Source: Stieleria mannarensis | GTDB lineage: Bacteria; Planctomycetota; Planctomycetia; Pirellulales; Pirellulaceae | Assembly: GCF_014154935.1 (NCBI RefSeq) | Contig: NZ_JACEHH010000063.1 | Span: 1-43,634 of the forward strand | DNA length: 43,634 bases | Reading direction: 5' to 3' | Part shown: positions 1 through 13,571 of the stretch, piece by piece | How positions within the stretch are numbered: position 1 is the stretch's first letter | Layout of the letters: each line of letters starts with the position of its first letter | Position numbers and translations under genes: made by a program | The notes under the pieces: model-generated | Databases searched by the model: none | Seen by the model: the letters and a program-made list of their open reading frames with translations, nothing else | What the model was told of the DNA's origin: nothing

Positions 1-53
1 CTCACCAGAGCGTGGAAAACCCTGGCCATCCACCTTCTGGCGAAGGTAGCTAC
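1..53. repeat. Interspersed repeat A, copy 1 (cut by window start)
   Basis: This is the right part of a short interspersed element. It contains a GAGCGTGG stretch, a CCTTC-TGGC-GAAGG hairpin, and ends in the self-complementary GTAGCTAC at 46-53. A complete copy lies at 24138-24199 and a left half at 38562-38590. About 45 bp after GTAGCTAC also resembles the flank of copy 2, so the repeated unit may be longer than the hairpin core. No coding capacity was seen. Confidence 0.7.
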
Positions 54-108
54 TTTCGACCGGCGATTCACGGTGTTTCTTAAGCAAAGTGGCGCTGTCC
101 AATTGGAT

Positions 109-556
109 TCTCTCCCTGTGGACATGAAATGTATTGCTGATTCATTCCGATGCGCTCCTACTCCCAAATGGCTCCCCTCTCCCCAAAACAGATCGCGGCT
201 AACGTCACTCTTTGATCACCATTTTTCGCGCGATCTGTTTTGGGGAGAGGGGCTGGGGGTGAGGGGCTCGTCATCGATTAGCTACCCATCGATTGCCCCA
301 CCAAATTCCATCGATTCTGTGATGCAATTGTTGCCGGCGCTCTTCACTTCGGCGTGGAATCTCTGCGTCAGATCTCCCGCGCTCCAATGCTTCGTTGACA
401 GCCGGGAATCCCCCTCACCCCCAGCCCCTCTCCCCCAGAAAACCTGACTCGCTGAAGCTCGCCAGGTTTTCTGGTGGAGAGGGGAGCCCGAATCATCAAG
501 ATCGTCTTGCTCGGAAGGGTATTCGTCAGCAATAAATTTCACATCCCGTGGGAGAG
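109..556. repeat. Long imperfect palindromic (fold-back) repeat element
   Basis: Three nested inverted repeats are visible. The outer arms 109-140 and 525-556 match at 26 of 32 positions. The middle arms 247-266 and 411-430 are perfect over 20 bp. Two smaller hairpins sit inside: 174-197 with 229-252 is perfect over 24 bp, and 425-446 with 463-484 has one mismatch in 22. The G/C-run core resembles repeats widespread in planctomycete intergenic DNA (recalled, not searched). No transposase or credible gene lies inside. It is probably a non-autonomous, MITE-like or REP-derived element. Confidence 0.65.
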
Positions 557-591
557 AAGGCGTCTGCGCGGCAAGCAAACGCCAGAGAGGG
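549..591. repeat. Interspersed repeat C, copy 1
   Basis: The sequence has a GGGAGAGA lead, then GGCGTCTG and CAAACGCC arms forming a hairpin, then AGAGAGGG. The same arrangement recurs at 13321-13369 downstream of gltD. It abuts the right arm of the palindrome at 109-556, so the two may be parts of one composite element. Confidence 0.55.
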
Positions 592-670
592 CCACCGTTG
601 AAGCACGAAGTGGATCGATTGAATCATTGGTGTGCCGGGACTCACTATGAGTTTGTCCTCATCCGTCACC

Positions 671-1000
671 TCATCGAGTCAACGCTCCGTATACGATGAC
701 GGCCACCGACCAAACCGCCGAAATCAGACCGAGGATCATCAACACTCTTCCCACGCGGCTTCCCAAGTAGTGACCAATCGCGCCGGTCAGCCCCATCACC
801 AGGATCCCGCAAGCTGCGATCAACATGCCTTGGAATTCGTAACCAATTCCCTCGGCAAACTGTTCGACTCCGTCCAACGTCGGGTCGTCGCCAGGCCGCG
901 CTCGCGCTAGATAATACAAGGAAAGCAACAGCGTCGTCCCAATTCCAAAAACGGAAACCGCAAGCCCGATCTCTCGTTTAGTTTCTGAGGTGGATTTCAC
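671..1000 (-). CDS. Small hypothetical membrane protein (three TM segments)
   Basis: Encodes a 109-residue protein I do not recognise. Three hydrophobic stretches fit membrane helices at about residues 10-32, 58-78 and 83-106, separated by a charged loop around residues 33-57. The start is GTG. The codon directly before it in frame is TGA, so the reading frame cannot extend further upstream. No strong ribosome binding site is visible. It stands alone, 155 bp from the PfpI-like gene on the same strand. Function is unknown; the composition supports a real membrane protein rather than a shadow frame. Confidence 0.6.
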   Translation of the reverse strand: MKSTSETKREIGLAVSVFGIGTTLLLSLYYLARARPGDDPTLDGVEQFAEGIGYEFQGMLIAACGILVMGLTGAIGHYLGSRVGRVLMILGLISAVWSVAVIVYGALTR

Positions 1001-1155
1001 TCATGACTCGCCAAGTGGAAGGCCATGCTCTTTGGTCAATACCAGCGAGCGCGAGAGTAACTTACGTCGAGCCACACTTGCTGGCGTTGCGTGCGGTTAT
1101 GTTAGTGAATTCCACCGGTATTAGCGTTACTCAAACGGGGGTGGCTCCCGATTCA

Positions 1156-1722
1156 TTACGGGACCTGCGCTGCGTGCTTGCCTTCGGCGATCTCCTCAAT
1201 CGCCTTCTCGCAAAACGCTGGCAGATCGTCAGGATTGCGACTGGTCACTAAGCCCTGGTCACAAACGCATTCTTCATCAACCCAAGTTGCCCCGGCATTT
1301 CGCAGGTCGGTTCGTAAGCTCGGCCATGACGTCACGCGGCGGCCTTCGACCACACCGGCTTCGATCAGCGTCCAAGGTCCGTGGCAAATTGCGGCGACCG
1401 GTTTGTGTTGTTTGAAAAAGTCACGCACGAAGTCAACGGCCTCCTCGTTCATCCGCAGCGCGTCGGGATTGAACACGCCGCCGGGCAGGACCAACGCGTC
1501 AAAATCGGACGCGCTCACATCGCCAACGACCGCATTTACCTCGAATTGGTCGCCCTGCTCGTCATGGTGCACCCCCTGTACCTTGCCGGATTCAATCGAA
1601 ACCAACTTGACCGTGGCACCGGCGTTCTTGATTGCATCCCAAGGCTGTGTCAGTTCGACTTGCTCGAACCCATCGGTGACGAGAAACGCGACAGTCTTGT
1701 TTTCGAGTTTTTGCTCAGGCAT
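1156..1722 (-). CDS. PfpI/DJ-1 family protein (class I amidotransferase-like fold)
   Basis: A 188-residue cytosolic protein of the PfpI/YhbO/DJ-1 superfamily, whose members act as proteases, deglycases or stress chaperones; which activity applies here cannot be told. The nucleophile elbow AICHGPW places the likely catalytic Cys at residue 113 followed by His114, and the conserved acidic residue is Glu20 in DGFEQVE. The motif LVLPGG at about 77-82 is typical, and the length matches the family. The ATG is preceded by GGAA at a suitable distance. There is no signal peptide and no evident operon partner, so it is probably a stand-alone stress gene. Confidence 0.88.
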   Translation of the reverse strand: MPEQKLENKTVAFLVTDGFEQVELTQPWDAIKNAGATVKLVSIESGKVQGVHHDEQGDQFEVNAVVGDVSASDFDALVLPGGVFNPDALRMNEEAVDFVRDFFKQHKPVAAICHGPWTLIEAGVVEGRRVTSWPSLRTDLRNAGATWVDEECVCDQGLVTSRNPDDLPAFCEKAIEEIAEGKHAAQVP

Positions 1723-1826
1723 GGTTTGGTTCCGTAAATGCGGTGCGTAGGTGATCTTGCCAGTCTGCCGGGCGTTGCGAATTGATCACGGCCGACGACA
1801 TTGACCGTTTCTGGACGAGGATGCAA

Positions 1827-1994
1827 CTACTGTGCCGGCATCATCAAGTCCGCGTCAATTTTCTGTTGTCCATGAGAGACAAACGCGATCGCCGCTCGTG
1901 CTATTGCGAGCGTGATGACTAAATCATCGTTCGGTCGAACGGCGTAAGGGATCGACTGAGCCGAGACCGAACAATTCGGTCGAAAGGCGTTCAC
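1827..1994 (-). other. Possible short ORF or continuation of the split gene upstream
   Basis: From a GTG at 1994 a 55-codon frame runs to TAG at 1827. It is in the same phase as the broken membrane gene at 2064-2348, and there is no stop between 2063 and 1827. It contains a repeated FRPN/VRPN motif and a hydrophobic stretch near LVITLAIARAAIAFV. It may be a small gene, a remnant, or chance in GC-rich DNA. The rest of 1723-2063 shows nothing else I can support. Confidence 0.2.
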
Positions 1995-2063
1995 CGGTGC
2001 CAATCGAATTCGCTGCCTGGCAATTGCAAAAAGGCGGCCAGCGGCATTCCTTTCGACCTCCGG

Positions 2064-2348
2064 TCAAATTGCGGCGACAAAAACAAGGATCGCCGCGACC
2101 GCCAATGCCGAAACGATCAGCAGCAACGCGAGTACAAAGATTGCCGGGCCTTCCAAACGGGTTGCGATTTCCCCGATCGACGGTAGCCCTTAGTGTCGCT
2201 TTGAAGCCAAGTAGCAACGACCGAAGAACACGATTTCGAACGGAATGACAGCGGCGACCACGGATTGAAAAAACACCGGGCCGGCCTGGGCAAACGCGAA
2301 CCGGTACCCGCAATATCCGCCAACCAACGTCGGCGCCAGGATCATCAT
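2064..2348 (-). pseudogene. Small membrane protein gene split by an in-frame stop
   Basis: From ATG at 2348 (GAGG lies about 8 nt upstream; a further in-frame ATG is at 2381) the frame encodes two hydrophobic segments, then meets TAA at 2192-2190. The same frame continues without a shift for 41 codons, containing a strong membrane helix around AIFVLALLLIVSALAVAAIL, until TGA at 2066-2064. A small three-helix membrane protein with one nonsense mutation explains this simply. Alternatives are two very short genes or a sequencing error at the TAA. I do not recognise the family. Confidence 0.4.
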
Positions 2349-2526
2349 CGCGAATTCCCTCGTCCTTCGGGGTGATCCCATGCTGCAAGTGGCGTATCAA
2401 TCGGCATCGGATTTGCGTCGCATGACCTACGGTCATGTTGAGGAGAAGCCATGCCGCCATCATTTACTGGCAATAACCTGTCATCGACACAACTCACCAG
2501 ATACACATAAACTCAAGAGATTCGAC

Positions 2527-2898
2527 ATGGATTTTCGCAAGTTCTGTTTGATGAGTGGAATTCTGCTTGTCAATGGTTGCCAAAGTGAACCGACAACGCC
2601 GCAGGAGCGGGCCGAGCAAGCCCAAGCAGATTTAGCGGAGGCTCGGGAAGACGCCGCCGAGATCATTGCGCAGTCGGAGGAAGAAGCCGTCGAAATTGTG
2701 GCCGACGCCCGACGTGAAGCGAAACAAGAGATAGCGGACGCAAAACGAGATGCAGAAGACATCGTCTACGAAGCTGAGCGAGATCTTCAACAAAGCATGA
2801 AAGCCCTCGAAGCGAACATCGTTCCAAAGCCCGAAGTTGACAGTGATTCGGAAACCGGGGCACCGGTTCCACGTGCCCAGGACAATCGAACCGAATGA
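2527..2898 (+). CDS. Coiled-coil lipoprotein, hypothetical
   Basis: A 123-residue predicted lipoprotein. The N-terminus MDFRKFCLMSGILLVNGC fits a lipoprotein signal with Cys18 as the lipidated residue. Residues about 25-95 are rich in Ala, Glu, Asp, Arg and Lys in a heptad-like pattern (QADLAEAREDAAEIIAQ), so a long alpha-helical coiled coil is likely, superficially like ATP synthase b-type stalks. The C-terminus is acidic and disordered. An upstream in-frame extension exists, but the ATG at 2527 follows AAGAGA and gives the signal peptide, so it is preferred. It is convergent with the GH13 gene. Function is unknown, perhaps envelope spacing or anchoring. Confidence 0.7.
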   Translation: MDFRKFCLMSGILLVNGCQSEPTTPQERAEQAQADLAEAREDAAEIIAQSEEEAVEIVADARREAKQEIADAKRDAEDIVYEAERDLQQSMKALEANIVPKPEVDSDSETGAPVPRAQDNRTE

Positions 2899-3049
2899 GC
2901 CCGGGCGAACTTCAGCCGATCGCCAAGTCGCTGGAAGACGGTTTGCTCGTCAAACGCGAGCGAAAATAGAGCCAATCCGAGACTGCGAGATCCGCGCGTT
3001 TCCGCTCATTTCACTCGCGTGACGATGATTGTGCCAACCCATTTTCGAG

Positions 3050-4897
3050 CTAGTTGTTTTGCGAATAGACCAGAACGGTGTAGGGCGGTAGTTCTGCAAC
3101 GCCTCGATGTGGAAGTCCATCTTGGGGCTCGTCGACGGCTTCGATATCGCCCGAAGCGTTTTCGCCGAAATCAGCACTCCATTGTTTGCGGTCGCTGCTA
3201 AAGCGGCGGTGCCACTTTCCGCCGGTCGGCAAACCGAACGCGTATGCGTTGTAGTGCCGGTTGGCAAAATTTGCGATGACGATGCAATCATCTGCCGGTC
3301 CACCATCAAACGATCGTTTGAACACGATCACTTTGCCATCATGATTGACATGGAACACGTCGATATGCTGACCCGTCAGACCTTTGGTCGTGCCTTCCAG
3401 GTTTCGACGAAGTCGAATGAGTTTCGCGGTCAGTTTGACAATCCCGGCGTGTTCGTCGGCTTGGTCCCAATCCAATTCTTGGTCATCTTGGAACCAACCA
3501 TCTTCGAGAAACTCTTGGCCTTGAAACAGCATCGGAATTCCGGGAGCCGTCAAAACCAATGCCATCCCCAGCGTGGCTCGCTTCTGTGCGTGCCACGCGC
3601 CGCTGTCGGCTTCGTCCACTTCGCTGGGAATGCGAGACTTTCCGTTTGCGACTTCGTCATGTGATTCGGTGTAAACCACTCGCTGCACGGCGTCGTGGTT
3701 ATAGCGGTGGTTCAGTGCATTGCAGACTTTGTTCATATCCCGGGCTGCATCGTCCGGCTGAATCAGTACGTCGCGGATTGGATGGACGAAACTTGCATCC
3801 CATTGCGTGGAAAATCCCGCGCCACCCTCGACGGCGGGTTTTGTCAGGTAGTTGTTGTTTTGAAGGTCTTCCGCGATCGTGATGGCGGATGCTTTGAACT
3901 TGCGAACCTCGCGATTGATCCATTGCGTCAGCCCCCATCCGTCGGGGATGTCCTGTTGGCCGGACGCGTCGACACTGCGGATGAACAGGGTCATGTCGTA
4001 ACGCAACCCATCGACGTGATAATCTTCCATCCACATCATCGCATTGTCACGGATGTACGACCGAACTTCTCCACGACCGTAGTCGGGGCGGGTGTCACCC
4101 CACGGCGTCTTGCTGCGGTAGTCGTTGTAAAAATAGATGCCCCCCTTGCCGTTCTCGCTCCATCCGTCGAATTGCCAGAGGTCCAAATCGCTGGGGCCGA
4201 AGTGGTTGTACACGACGTCAAGGATGACTGCGAAGCCGGCCTGGTGCGCTTCGCGAACGAACGTCTTGAAGCCAGTCGGCCCACCATAAGCCGATTCAAT
4301 CGCATAGGGATGAGCCGGATTGTAACCCCATGAAAGATCGCCGGCGAATTCCGCAATCGGCATGATTTGCAATGCGTTGACACCGAGCTTTTTAAGGTGA
4401 TCGAACTTCTTGACGTAATCGTCGAATGTTCCGACATCACCCTGATCGCCTCGATGAAACGTGCCGATGTGCGTTTCGTAGATGACCAATTCGTTCCACG
4501 GCGGAATCGAAAACGCGTCGTCTTGCCAGTCGAAGTCTGGGCTGTGGATGATGCCGTTTCCGACGCTGTTGGTGACTTCGCGGACCCTCGGATCGATGCG
4601 TAAAAACGTTCGGTCGCCGTTGGTGATCTCGTATTTGTATTGATCGCCCGGTTTCGCACCCTCGATGACGGCGAGCCAGTTTCCACCCTCTTCGCGATCC
4701 ATCGGGTTGGCATCGGGATCCCAATCGTTGAAATCGCCGACGACGGAAACTCGGTCCGCGTGCGGTGCCCAGACGCGGAAAGCCACCCCGGTGTCCAAGA
4801 TGATGGGTCCCATCCCGATGATTGATCGCGGAAAGGTGACGGTGGATTGGGACTGAGACTGAGACTGGGACTGGTTGGTGGAAACGATTTGACTCAT
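3050..4897 (-). CDS. GH13 alpha-amylase-family protein, glucan branching enzyme-like
   Basis: A 615-residue protein with an N-terminal CBM48-like beta-sandwich (FRVWAPHADRVSVVGDFNDW) followed by a GH13 TIM barrel. Conserved regions are all present: DVVYNH at about 227-232, GLRYD with nucleophile Asp301, the acid/base Glu343 in ITIAED, and SHDE with His413-Asp414. The SHDEV-like region IV and CBM48 resemble 1,4-alpha-glucan branching enzymes; the DVVYNHFGP stretch also recalls maltooligosyl-trehalose trehalohydrolase, so substrate is uncertain. A role in glycogen metabolism is inferred. I chose ATG 4897 rather than 4948 because the added residues look non-native. A Gln-Ser dipeptide run follows at residues 9-18, from a short DNA repeat. 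No signal peptide is seen. Confidence 0.88.
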   Translation of the reverse strand: MSQIVSTNQSQSQSQSQSTVTFPRSIIGMGPIILDTGVAFRVWAPHADRVSVVGDFNDWDPDANPMDREEGGNWLAVIEGAKPGDQYKYEITNGDRTFLRIDPRVREVTNSVGNGIIHSPDFDWQDDAFSIPPWNELVIYETHIGTFHRGDQGDVGTFDDYVKKFDHLKKLGVNALQIMPIAEFAGDLSWGYNPAHPYAIESAYGGPTGFKTFVREAHQAGFAVILDVVYNHFGPSDLDLWQFDGWSENGKGGIYFYNDYRSKTPWGDTRPDYGRGEVRSYIRDNAMMWMEDYHVDGLRYDMTLFIRSVDASGQQDIPDGWGLTQWINREVRKFKASAITIAEDLQNNNYLTKPAVEGGAGFSTQWDASFVHPIRDVLIQPDDAARDMNKVCNALNHRYNHDAVQRVVYTESHDEVANGKSRIPSEVDEADSGAWHAQKRATLGMALVLTAPGIPMLFQGQEFLEDGWFQDDQELDWDQADEHAGIVKLTAKLIRLRRNLEGTTKGLTGQHIDVFHVNHDGKVIVFKRSFDGGPADDCIVIANFANRHYNAYAFGLPTGGKWHRRFSSDRKQWSADFGENASGDIEAVDEPQDGLPHRGVAELPPYTVLVYSQNN

Positions 4898-5499
4898 CGG
4901 TCGACTGACGTCACATACGAAGGTTGGAAGGGAGCGCCCGGAACACACACCAAGCTTTGGCGAGATCGCTTTGGCGAGATCGCTCCCTGGGCAAACCGTG
5001 TGCCAGTCGTGCGGGAGGTGGCCACGACGGTTGCCCCGCGGTGTTCGTCACTCTCAAAGACGATTGAGAAAACAACCCTCTTTCCGCAAAATCGTCGCAC
5101 CGTCCGTGATGGTCAAAGCGAATTTGAGGTGCACCGGCTGGTCGTAATTCGGCTGGTTTGACACTGTTGCGACCAATCGGATTCATCCAGGTAGGCCTGA
5201 TCGCTGAACGTCTGACGTCATTCAACACGTGCAATTCTGAAGATCTTCGCTGGAAGCCGGTTGTCACTCCTTTGGCGGCGGCTGGGGTTGAGGGCTGGCG
5301 GGGTTGAGGGCTGGCGCGGATCTGACGCCTTTGGCATCTGGGGTGTTCTCTTTGATTTGCAAGCATTGCAGGCGTCGATGAGTTGATTAGGCATCGACCG
5401 GCCGGGGGAGCGTTTGCCTGGGCTTCCCTTGCTTGCGAGCTTTGTTACGGCATTCGGCCGATCTGTTTCCCTCAACACCTTCCCTTGGAGACCCTGACA
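4898..5499. other. Intergenic region without a supportable gene
   Basis: About 600 bp between the GH13 gene and the small membrane gene. The frames here have atypical, Arg/Pro/Ser-rich translations and look like noise. An exact 16-bp tandem duplication (GGGGTTGAGGGCTGGC, twice) lies at 5284-5315. It probably contains promoters for the divergent flanking genes, but I could not pick convincing -35/-10 boxes. Confidence 0.5.
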
Positions 5500-5760
5500 A
5501 TGTGGCGTGCCTTCTTCATTGCGCTGGGCATCATGGCGATCATCGTCGGCTTCGAATCACTGGTGATCGACAGTGCCAATTTCTATTCCAATCGCGGCTC
5601 GACCGCCAAGGAATTTCTTAACCCATCGGCCATCGCGGGACAGACCACCATCACTTGGCAACCCAAGGAATGGTTCCCATGGCTGGTCTTGAGCGTGGGA
5701 TCTCTGATCGTGATTTATTCCTTCACCCTGCCTCAGCGATTCAAGGCCACTGGAGGCTGA
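5500..5760 (+). CDS. Small hypothetical membrane protein
   Basis: An 86-residue protein with two clear membrane segments, at about residues 2-22 (AFFIALGIMAIIVGFESLV) and 58-75 (WFPWLVLSVGSLIVIYSF). The intervening 35 residues, likely outside the membrane, include TAKEFLNPSAIAG. The ATG at 5500 has GGAG about 10 nt upstream, and a longer frame beginning at 5383 lacks such a site. I recall similar short proteins as conserved hypotheticals in Pirellulaceae but cannot name a family. Function is unknown. Confidence 0.7.
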   Translation: MWRAFFIALGIMAIIVGFESLVIDSANFYSNRGSTAKEFLNPSAIAGQTTITWQPKEWFPWLVLSVGSLIVIYSFTLPQRFKATGG

Positions 5761-5974
5761 GCCACATCCGAGTTCCATTCTCCCCGGTCATCGGGCACCG
5801 AACAGTCCCAAGATGCTCCGGATGAACCAAGAGTGTTCTGAATCCCCCTCCAAGCCGATGCGTCATTCAGGCCCCGTAGCGGCGTGGAAAACCGCGTTAG
5901 GCCACCCCGCGGGGCTGGCAGGGGACCGCGCCTTGACGCTGCCCCCGAGCCCGCTTAACTTCGCATTAGCAAGT

Positions 5975-6012
5975 CCGAACTGTTCGGTCACTCAGTATTA
6001 GCCACACTAATA
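5975..6012. promoter_or_regulatory. Operator-like palindromes upstream of the LysR gene
   Basis: Two perfect inverted repeats lie just before the LysR start. CCGAAC-T-GTTCGG is at 5975-5987. TATTAG-N5-CTAATA is at 5996-6012 and contains the T-N11-A pattern typical of LysR-family boxes. The second ends 12 bp before the TTG start, fitting autoregulation. Regulation is inferred from position and symmetry only. Confidence 0.5.
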
Positions 6013-6024
6013 TCCGGAACACGA

Positions 6025-6999
6025 TTGCAACTAAGAACGCTTGAGATTTTCTGTGACGTCGCCCAGCTGCGTAGCTTTTCCAAAGCTGCGGACGCTCGCG
6101 GCGTGACACAAAGTGCCGCCAGTCAAGCGATCCAACACCTGGAAGAATCACTCGGCGTCCAGCTGATCGATCGTTCCACACGGCCACTGACCCTGACCGC
6201 CGCCGGGACGAACTATCACTGCGGGCTGAAAGAAATCTTGGCCGAGTACCATCGCTTGGAAGAACGGGTGATCACGGCTGGACGAGGTCTCGCCGGGCCA
6301 CTGCACATCGCGGCGATCTATTCGGTGGGGCTGAGCTACATGCCTGAAGCGATCGAGGAGTTCGGTCGCTTGTACCCCGAGGTGGATGTACGCATCGGTT
6401 ATGGTCAAAACGAGGCCGTGATCCGAAACGTACTTGGCGGCGATGCGGAAATCGGGCTGGTCAGTTTCCCCAAGCCCAGCAAGCAGATCGTGGTGGTGCC
6501 ATGGCAAAAGGAACCGGTGCGATTGGTTTGTGCCGCCGGACATCCATTGGCCAAACACAACGAGGCGGAACTGGCGGATTTGGACGGGATCGAAATGGTC
6601 GGTTTCGACCGCAGTCTGGAACTGCGTCGGATGATCGACTCGACCCTGAAGCGAGCGGGGATCCGCGTCGACTTTCGCAACGAGTTTGACAACGCGGACT
6701 CGATCGTGCGGGCGATCCAGGCCAACGACGGCGCCGGATTTTTGCCCGAGGCGGCGGTTCGGCGAGAGACGGCGACCGGCGCACTTCGGGTGGTCGCCTG
6801 TCGCGCACTGCGGATGGTCCGCCCGCTCGGGATCGTGTTCCGTCGTTCCGGTCGGCCCAGTGCCGCCGGCTACGAATTCGGATCACTGTTGTTGGGCCGA
6901 CCCTTAGAACCTGACCGAGACAAACGCGGCAGCGGCACTCGCCAAAAGTCGCCAGCGGAGGGGCCACCGATCAGCCCCGGAACCTCTGTCGTCGCATAG
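6025..6999 (+). CDS. LysR-family transcriptional regulator
   Basis: A 324-residue LysR-type regulator. The N-terminal winged helix-turn-helix spans about residues 2-60 (FSKAADARGVTQSAASQAI), followed by a linker helix and the periplasmic-binding-protein-like effector domain at about 90-290. The start is TTG at 6025, which gives the standard LysR N-terminus MQLRTLEIFCDVA. The C-terminal ~30 residues are Pro/Arg-rich and probably disordered. It lies on the same strand about 100 bp before gltB. By analogy with Bacillus GltC, a LysR protein that activates gltAB, control of the downstream gltBD genes is a reasonable inference. Its effector is unknown. Confidence 0.92.
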   Translation: MQLRTLEIFCDVAQLRSFSKAADARGVTQSAASQAIQHLEESLGVQLIDRSTRPLTLTAAGTNYHCGLKEILAEYHRLEERVITAGRGLAGPLHIAAIYSVGLSYMPEAIEEFGRLYPEVDVRIGYGQNEAVIRNVLGGDAEIGLVSFPKPSKQIVVVPWQKEPVRLVCAAGHPLAKHNEAELADLDGIEMVGFDRSLELRRMIDSTLKRAGIRVDFRNEFDNADSIVRAIQANDGAGFLPEAAVRRETATGALRVVACRALRMVRPLGIVFRRSGRPSAAGYEFGSLLLGRPLEPDRDKRGSGTRQKSPAEGPPISPGTSVVA

Positions 7000-7099
7000 G
7001 ACGCGACGACGACACCTCATCAAACAACCAATCCCATCGCTCACGGCCCGCACGGCAATGCGGACCACCGCCACACACCAAACGAAAGCTTCTACTCCG

Positions 7100-11695
<4,596 letters not shown>

Positions 11696-11760
11696 GCACC
11701 CTGCGTGCGGTAACCAAATCAAATCCGAAACATTTTAAACGATAGACCAAGAGCAGACAG

Positions 11761-13263
11761 ATGGGAAAGCCAACCGGGTTCAAAGAGTTCGACCGTAAAA
11801 AAGTTCCGTGGCGATTGCCGGTCGTCCGACTGAACGATTACGACGAGATCTATACCGAACACAAGATCGACCACCTGCGTGAACAAGGCGCGCGCTGCAT
11901 GGATTGCGGGGTGCCGTTTTGCCAATCCGGTTCGGGGTGTCCGATCGACAATTTGATTCCCGAGTGGAACGATCTGGTCTACAACAATCGTTGGAAGGAA
12001 GCGATCGAACGACTGCACAAGACCAATAACTTCCCCGAGTTCACCGGTCGCACCTGTCCGGCGCCGTGCGAAGGATCGTGCGTCCTGGGCATCAACCATC
12101 CGCCGGTGACGATCAAGAACATCGAAAACGCAATCGTCGATCGGGCTTGGGAAGAAGGCTGGATCGTCCCCGAGCCGCCGGAGAGCCGGACCGGAAAATC
12201 CGTCGCCATCGTCGGCAGCGGACCGGCCGGATTGACCGCCGCGGATCAATTGAACAAGGCCGGTCACAGCGTGACGGTTTACGAGCGCGCCAATCGCATC
12301 GGCGGGTTGCTGCAATACGGTATCCCGAACATGAAACTGTCCAAGGAAGCCGTCCAACGTCGCGTCGACAAGATGACCGCCGAAGGAATCAAGTTTGTCA
12401 CCAACGCCAACGTCGGCGTCGACTTGGACCCCAAGGAGTTGGTCAACGAGAACGACGCGGTGCTGTTGGCCTGTGGGGCGACCAAGCCGCGCGATCTGCC
12501 GATCCCGAATCGCGACGCCAAGGGGATTCATTTTGCGATGGAGTTCCTCACGGCCAACACGCGGCAAAGTGTCCACGGCGAAACGTTGGGCGACGGATTC
12601 ATCAGCGCCGAGGGCAAAGACGTGATCGTGATCGGCGGCGGCGACACCGGCACCGATTGCATCGCAACCAGTTTGCGGCACGGCTGCCGAAGCCTGGTCA
12701 ATTTCGAATTGCTGCCCAAACCGCCTGCCGATCGCGCCCCAGACAATCCTTGGCCGGAATGGCCACGCATTTTCCGCGTCGATTATGGACACGAGGAAGC
12801 CGAAGCGAAATTCGGTCGCGACCCCCGCGAGTATCAAATCCTGAGCAAGGAATTCGTCGTTGATGACAAAGGCGAATTGGCGGGGATCAAGACCGTCGAG
12901 GTTGAATGGACCAAGGATGAAGCCGGGAAGTGGCAGATGGCCGAGGTCGAAGGTTCCGAGAAACAGTGGCCCGCGCAGCTGATCCTGCTGTCGATGGGCT
13001 TCCTGGGGCCGGAGCAATACGTCCCCGAATCGCTGGGAATGGAAACCGATCCGCGCAGCAACTTTAAAGCCGAGCATGGCCAGTTTGCGACGAACATCGA
13101 CAAGGTCTTTGCCGCAGGCGACTGTCGCCGAGGACAAAGTCTGGTCGTTTGGGCGATCAACGAGGGCCGCGGCGCCGCACGTGCGATCGACATTTTCCTG
13201 CAAGGCGAAAGCAACTTGCCGGCCCCGGGGCTGACCATGGGAACGGCGATGCAAGTCGGCTAG
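11761..13263 (+). CDS. gltD: Glutamate synthase small (beta) subunit
   Basis: A 500-residue subunit that passes electrons from NADPH to GltB. The N-terminal [4Fe-4S] domain has Cys46, Cys49, Cys54 and Cys60 (ARCMDCGVPFCQSGSGCP) and a second group at Cys99, Cys103 and Cys107. The FAD site GSGPAG is at 152-157. The NADPH site VIGGGDTGTD is at about 288-297. A second flavin-contact motif, FAAGDCRRGQSLVVWA, lies near the C-terminus. All family features and the usual length are present. AAGAG precedes the ATG. Together with gltB it forms the NADPH-dependent GOGAT, working with glutamine synthetase (not in this window) in ammonium assimilation. Confidence 0.97.
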   Translation: MGKPTGFKEFDRKKVPWRLPVVRLNDYDEIYTEHKIDHLREQGARCMDCGVPFCQSGSGCPIDNLIPEWNDLVYNNRWKEAIERLHKTNNFPEFTGRTCPAPCEGSCVLGINHPPVTIKNIENAIVDRAWEEGWIVPEPPESRTGKSVAIVGSGPAGLTAADQLNKAGHSVTVYERANRIGGLLQYGIPNMKLSKEAVQRRVDKMTAEGIKFVTNANVGVDLDPKELVNENDAVLLACGATKPRDLPIPNRDAKGIHFAMEFLTANTRQSVHGETLGDGFISAEGKDVIVIGGGDTGTDCIATSLRHGCRSLVNFELLPKPPADRAPDNPWPEWPRIFRVDYGHEEAEAKFGRDPREYQILSKEFVVDDKGELAGIKTVEVEWTKDEAGKWQMAEVEGSEKQWPAQLILLSMGFLGPEQYVPESLGMETDPRSNFKAEHGQFATNIDKVFAAGDCRRGQSLVVWAINEGRGAARAIDIFLQGESNLPAPGLTMGTAMQVG

Positions 13264-13320
13264 CGGCGCAGATTTGATTCCTGCGGGATTTGGTAACCGA
13301 TGGAAACTCTCTCCCTCTCT

Positions 13321-13369
13321 CTGGGAGAGACGGCGTTTGCGCAGCAGGCAAACGCCACAGAGGGCTGGC
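13321..13369. repeat. Interspersed repeat C, copy 2
   Basis: GGGAGAGA is followed by GGCGTTTG (13332-13339) and CAAACGCC (13349-13356), perfect 8-bp arms with a 9-nt loop, then ACAGAGGG. It matches 549-591 over most of its length. It sits shortly after gltD in a gene-free 308-bp gap and could incidentally act as a terminator, but no T-run follows. Confidence 0.55.
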
Positions 13370-13571
13370 GGCTTGCAAAAGTCGTTGCGACTGCTGCTAC
13401 GATCAAAACGCCTGTTGCGTCAGAGGTTAATAAGCCCACGACCTCGGCCAAGCGGGCTGACTTCCCAAACCGCGTGCATCGTTGGTTATGATGGTCTGCG
13501 TGAATGCCATCCGCCTCAAACGCGGTGACGCCGCCGCTTTCTTTTCCTCGTCCCAACCACCGATCACGACC

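Noticed and set aside
73..447. 124-codon plus frame at the window start
   Set aside because: It runs through the fold-back repeat; the translation is Pro/Ser/Leu noise and changes with repeat orientation.
5218..5478. 86-codon minus-strand frame in the 4898-5499 gap
   Set aside because: It is Lys/Arg/Pro/Ser-rich, spans the 16-bp tandem duplication, and lacks a domain or start signal.
11719..13254. 511-codon minus-strand frame opposite gltD
   Set aside because: It covers gltD almost exactly and has no recognisable domain. GltD cofactor motifs all lie on the plus strand.
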